Part shown: positions 6,067 to 7,982 of the stretch, one piece after another
Layout: each line of letters opens with the position of its first letter
Numbering within the stretch: position 1 is the first letter of the stretch
From: Candidatus Melainabacteria bacterium
Lineage (GTDB): Bacteria; Cyanobacteriota; Vampirovibrionia; LMEP-6097
Assembly: GCA_028817775.1 (NCBI GenBank)
Contig: JAPPOW010000087.1
Span: forward strand, 1 to 7,982
Length of the DNA stretch: 7,982 nt
Direction: 5' to 3'
Translations under genes and position numbers: made by a program
The notes under the pieces: generated by a model
Database searches by the model: none
What the model was told of the DNA's origin: nothing
The model's input: only the letters and a program-made list of their open reading frames with translations

Positions 6067-7056
6067 ATGGTTGCGCAAAACATTGTCGAGAATAGAAGCT
6101 CAGAGCAAACTGCAAATTTTATGCAGCTGCTAGATCGTAGGGAGCGTACCCGGCCCAGTGGCGCAAGCTTTGCCGCAAATGCAAACTCAAGACTAGCAAG
6201 ATACCCTAGAACCAGAGCAAGATTAATGAGCAGCAGCCTTGGTGAAAGAATTGATTCAAGACTAACTATAGCTAAACTTGCTGCAGCGAAAGATCGGGTT
6301 CAAAACACTGAAAGCAAAAAGCAAAAAAAGACAGATCATGATAGAGAAGCTTCACGCATTAATTTTATAAGTCACCAATACAAAAGATTCTCTGAAGCTG
6401 TTCAGTTTTTTGAACGAAGCATCAAAGCCATGAAGCTGACGAAAGAAGCAGCACCAATTTTAGAAGCACTCAAATCAACCTGGAGATTTTTTGATGAGAA
6501 TCCAGTAGAGAACTACGGAGCTTATGATGTAGTCAGTTGTTATAACTTCTCTGGTAAGGAAACTGCTATTGCTGATCTAATCCTTAATCATCTCAGTGAG
6601 CTCTTTGACAGTGACCCATGCGCAGCAAGAAGAATTTGGACCAGCCTTGAACTAGCTTCAAAATTTGATATGAGATTTGAGTGGTTCACCGGTAGAGTTG
6701 CAGCTGCTAGCAGACGAGAAGTAGCAGAGACAATCACTAATTACAGAGTTCAGCATGATCAGTTAGCTGCATTAGATTCAGCAGATTTAACTGGCTTTCA
6801 AAGAGAATTCTTAGATCTAGTTAATCAGCGCCGAAGAGCAATGATAAAATCGCAAGATGCAAATGTCGAAGTTTATATAGGACTGGGTTTGTTAAAACAA
6901 GCCATTGTCAACAATGATAATTCTCACTTGAAGCGACATGACCTTCATCCTGAACTTAGACTTGCAATTGACTATCTAAAAAATGACGCTGAAATAATTA
7001 AGCTCTATCACCAAGGTTCTTATACGGCAAGTCAGATGCTTGAGTTTCTATCCTAG
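6067..7056 (+). CDS. Unrecognised 329-aa helical protein
   Basis: The frame is open from a GTG at 6019, but I place the start at ATG 6067 because a promoter-like TGCTACTAT (6049-6057) lies inside the longer version and no ribosome binding site supports the GTG. The resulting 329-aa protein is not recognised. Residues 1-95 are polar and basic with many Arg, Ser and Ala (RRERTRPSG, RYPRTRARL, KKQKK), probably disordered. Residues 98-320 are mostly helical, including FSEAVQFFERSIKAMKL (108-124), ADLILNHLSELF (169-180), CAARRIWTSLELASKF (185-200) and a final helix near 304-327. There is no signal peptide or membrane segment. It shares its 78-bp upstream spacer with the divergent 178-aa gene. Function is unknown; the flexible basic head followed by a helical body resembles the layout of the 575-aa protein, with no detectable sequence similarity. 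Confidence 0.75.
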   Translation: MVAQNIVENRSSEQTANFMQLLDRRERTRPSGASFAANANSRLARYPRTRARLMSSSLGERIDSRLTIAKLAAAKDRVQNTESKKQKKTDHDREASRINFISHQYKRFSEAVQFFERSIKAMKLTKEAAPILEALKSTWRFFDENPVENYGAYDVVSCYNFSGKETAIADLILNHLSELFDSDPCAARRIWTSLELASKFDMRFEWFTGRVAAASRREVAETITNYRVQHDQLAALDSADLTGFQREFLDLVNQRRRAMIKSQDANVEVYIGLGLLKQAIVNNDNSHLKRHDLHPELRLAIDYLKNDAEIIKLYHQGSYTASQMLEFLS

Positions 7057-7097
7057 TTTGGAGTCAGGGGATCTCCCATATCAATTCGGAGTCAGGG
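7057..7097. repeat. Two direct copies of TTyGGAGTCAGGG
   Basis: A 13-nt motif appears at 7057-7069 and again at 7085-7097, exactly 28 bp apart, differing only at the third base. It begins directly after the stop codon of the 329-aa gene, in the spacer between two convergent genes. I saw no further copy in the window. Such paired short motifs in convergent spacers can belong to dispersed repeat families, but that is inference here. Confidence 0.5.
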
Positions 7098-7101
7098 TTG
7101 T

Positions 7102-7139
7102 ATCCGCATTTATAGTTAGTAGTTTTAATCAATACGGAT
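7102..7139. other. Imperfect inverted repeat, possible hairpin
   Basis: ATCCGCATT (7102-7110) can pair with AATACGGAT (7131-7139) at eight of nine positions, with a 20-nt loop. It lies between convergent genes but has no clear T tract directly after either arm, so it is a poor intrinsic terminator. It may belong with the neighbouring GGAGTCAGGG repeat. The rest of the spacer to 7222 shows nothing clear. Confidence 0.25.
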
Positions 7140-7222
7140 TTAAGTAAAATGGCACGGAGTTTTGGCTTAACCGCCCAACAAATGTCTTAAAAAAGGGGTA
7201 CTTGACAATTTCGACTATTCAC

Positions 7223-7750
7223 TCAAAGGCAATAATTATCTACATGGTTATTGTTCTGACAACCAATGTATAATCTTTTTGAACCTTTTTGAGCTGGTCC
7301 ACGACCGAGTGAATTATTTGCATAGACCCTTATTCTATATGTACCAGCCTCAGGAAGAGGCTCGAGACTCGTTAGCCCCTGATCTTTGTAATCATTAATT
7401 ATGAGATCTTTATTGAGTTTATAAATTATGCGTCCATCGATACTGGAAAGGGTAATATAGCTATCATTATATATCCTCGGATAATTTTCTATACCCGGAG
7501 CTCCCTGAACGTCGATAGTAAGATTGTAAAAGTGTGCAGCTTCTTGAGCATCCCAACTTATAATAAACAAACCATCATCTAGATCTTCTAATTTCATGGC
7601 TGTAACCATTGATGGTACTGTTTCAGGCTCAGGAGTTAAAACAAAAATCCCTTGAGCATATTTACTATGACCAACTGAATTAATAGATATAACTCTTACT
7701 TTATAGTTGCCTGGATCTAGCCTATCTTCAATCTTATAATAATTATTCAC
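7223..7750 (-). CDS. FN3-domain protein, C-terminal part of a split gene
   Basis: The frame starts formally at GTG 7750 and gives 175 aa, but it is almost certainly the second part of a gene broken by a frameshift. Residues 1-40 are the last strands of one fibronectin type III domain (LDPGNYKVRVISINSVGHSK). Residues 45-163 form another FN3 domain with the expected SWD near 65-67, AHFYNLTI near 72-79 and the G-strand region GTYRIRVYANNSLGRGP (136-152). A short tail with two cysteines (CQNNNHVDNYCL) follows and ends the protein. FN3 domains usually belong to surface or extracellular proteins and bind proteins or glycans. A stop codon at 7756-7754 lies just before the GTG in this frame, there is no ribosome binding site, and a lone half-domain at the start would not fold. 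Together these argue against an independent gene. Confidence 0.7.
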   Translation of the reverse strand: MNNYYKIEDRLDPGNYKVRVISINSVGHSKYAQGIFVLTPEPETVPSMVTAMKLEDLDDGLFIISWDAQEAAHFYNLTIDVQGAPGIENYPRIYNDSYITLSSIDGRIIYKLNKDLIINDYKDQGLTSLEPLPEAGTYRIRVYANNSLGRGPAQKGSKRLYIGCQNNNHVDNYCL

Positions 7751-7982
7751 TTGTTATGGCTTGAGTAACACGGTTCCAATGCTTTTTTATTTCATCAAAT
7801 TTATATAGTATCAATTTATAACTTTGTGCCCCAACTGCGTGATCCCATTCTATTAAAGGCTCCACATCAGTAATCAAGCCGTTTGGTAGAATTTTATTTG
7901 TTTTGCTAGGTAATTTATCTTCTGAATTAACGACAAATTCAGCTGTTTCTAGATCGATAAGATCCCCTGATCTCTTATTGAA
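7743..7982 (-). CDS. FN3-domain protein, upstream part of the split gene, running off right edge
   Basis: The minus-strand frame is open from the window edge (7982) to a TAA at 7745-7743, giving 79 residues. Residues 42-79 look like the first half of an FN3 domain: PLIEWDHAVGAQSYKLILYK has the expected IEWD strand and the A..Y.L strand. The missing second half (LDPGNYKVRV...) is encoded immediately downstream in another frame, overlapping this one by 8 nt. Joined, the two parts give one FN3 domain of normal size (about 78 aa). The start and any signal peptide lie beyond the right edge. The break may be a real inactivating indel or a sequencing or assembly error. Confidence 0.65.
   Translation of the reverse strand, partial: FNKRSGDLIDLETAEFVVNSEDKLPSKTNKILPNGLITDVEPLIEWDHAVGAQSYKLILYKFDEIKKHWNRVTQAITSE

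Noticed and set aside
35..6762. TGATCA palindromes, about ten in the window, as a regulator or methylation site cluster
   Set aside because: By eye somewhat more frequent than composition predicts, but most lie in coding sequence and the spacing is irregular; no site can be tied to a gene.
7202..7236. TTGACA at 7202-7207 with AATAAT at 7231-7236 as a plus-strand promoter
   Set aside because: The spacer is 23 nt and the product would be antisense to the FN3 gene with no plus-strand gene after it.
7746..7753. Programmed +1 frameshift in the FN3 gene
   Set aside because: No slippery codon, stimulatory hairpin or prfB-like arrangement was visible; an indel or sequencing error is simpler.

Overview
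The window looks like chromosomal DNA from an AT-rich bacterium (roughly 40% G+C by eye, standard genetic code, dense genes, short spacers). Only two products can be tied to known families across their length: a LysR-type regulator and a protein with fibronectin type III (FN3) domains. A third, secreted protein has a recognisable but non-catalytic M23-peptidase-like core. The other five proteins are mostly helical and I do not recognise them. No taxon can be assigned from this. The scarcity of Shine-Dalgarno sequences and the many unrecognised helical proteins suggest a poorly sampled lineage, but that is inference.

Layout, left to right: an unrecognised gene running off the left edge (1-506, minus) with a strong ribosome binding site; a divergent spacer (507-732); an unrecognised 219-aa gene (733-1392, plus); a LysR-type regulator (1394-2269, minus) meeting it tail to tail with a 1-bp gap; a 575-aa helical/coiled-coil protein (2306-4033, minus) 36 bp upstream of lysR on the same strand; a divergent spacer (4034-4194); a secreted M23-like protein (4195-5400, plus); an unrecognised 178-aa gene (5452-5988, minus); a 78-bp divergent spacer; an unrecognised 329-aa gene (6067-7056, plus; a GTG at 6019 would also be open); a 166-bp convergent spacer with a repeated GGAGTCAGGG motif and a possible hairpin; and an FN3 protein on the minus strand, split into two reading frames near 7746-7756 and running off the right edge.

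The strongest non-gene signal is a shared extended -10 promoter element, TGCTAnnAT, next to four start codons (genes at 733, 2269, 4033 and 6067). At three of them the hexamer ends only 6-9 nt before the ATG, which predicts transcripts with a leader of 0-3 nt. Only the gene at the left edge has a textbook Shine-Dalgarno sequence. Strand changes at almost every gene and most genes seem to carry their own promoter, so most look like single-gene transcription units; the 575-aa gene and lysR are the only plausible operon pair. No RNA genes, CRISPR array or insertion sequence was seen, and no coherent multi-gene pathway can be claimed.
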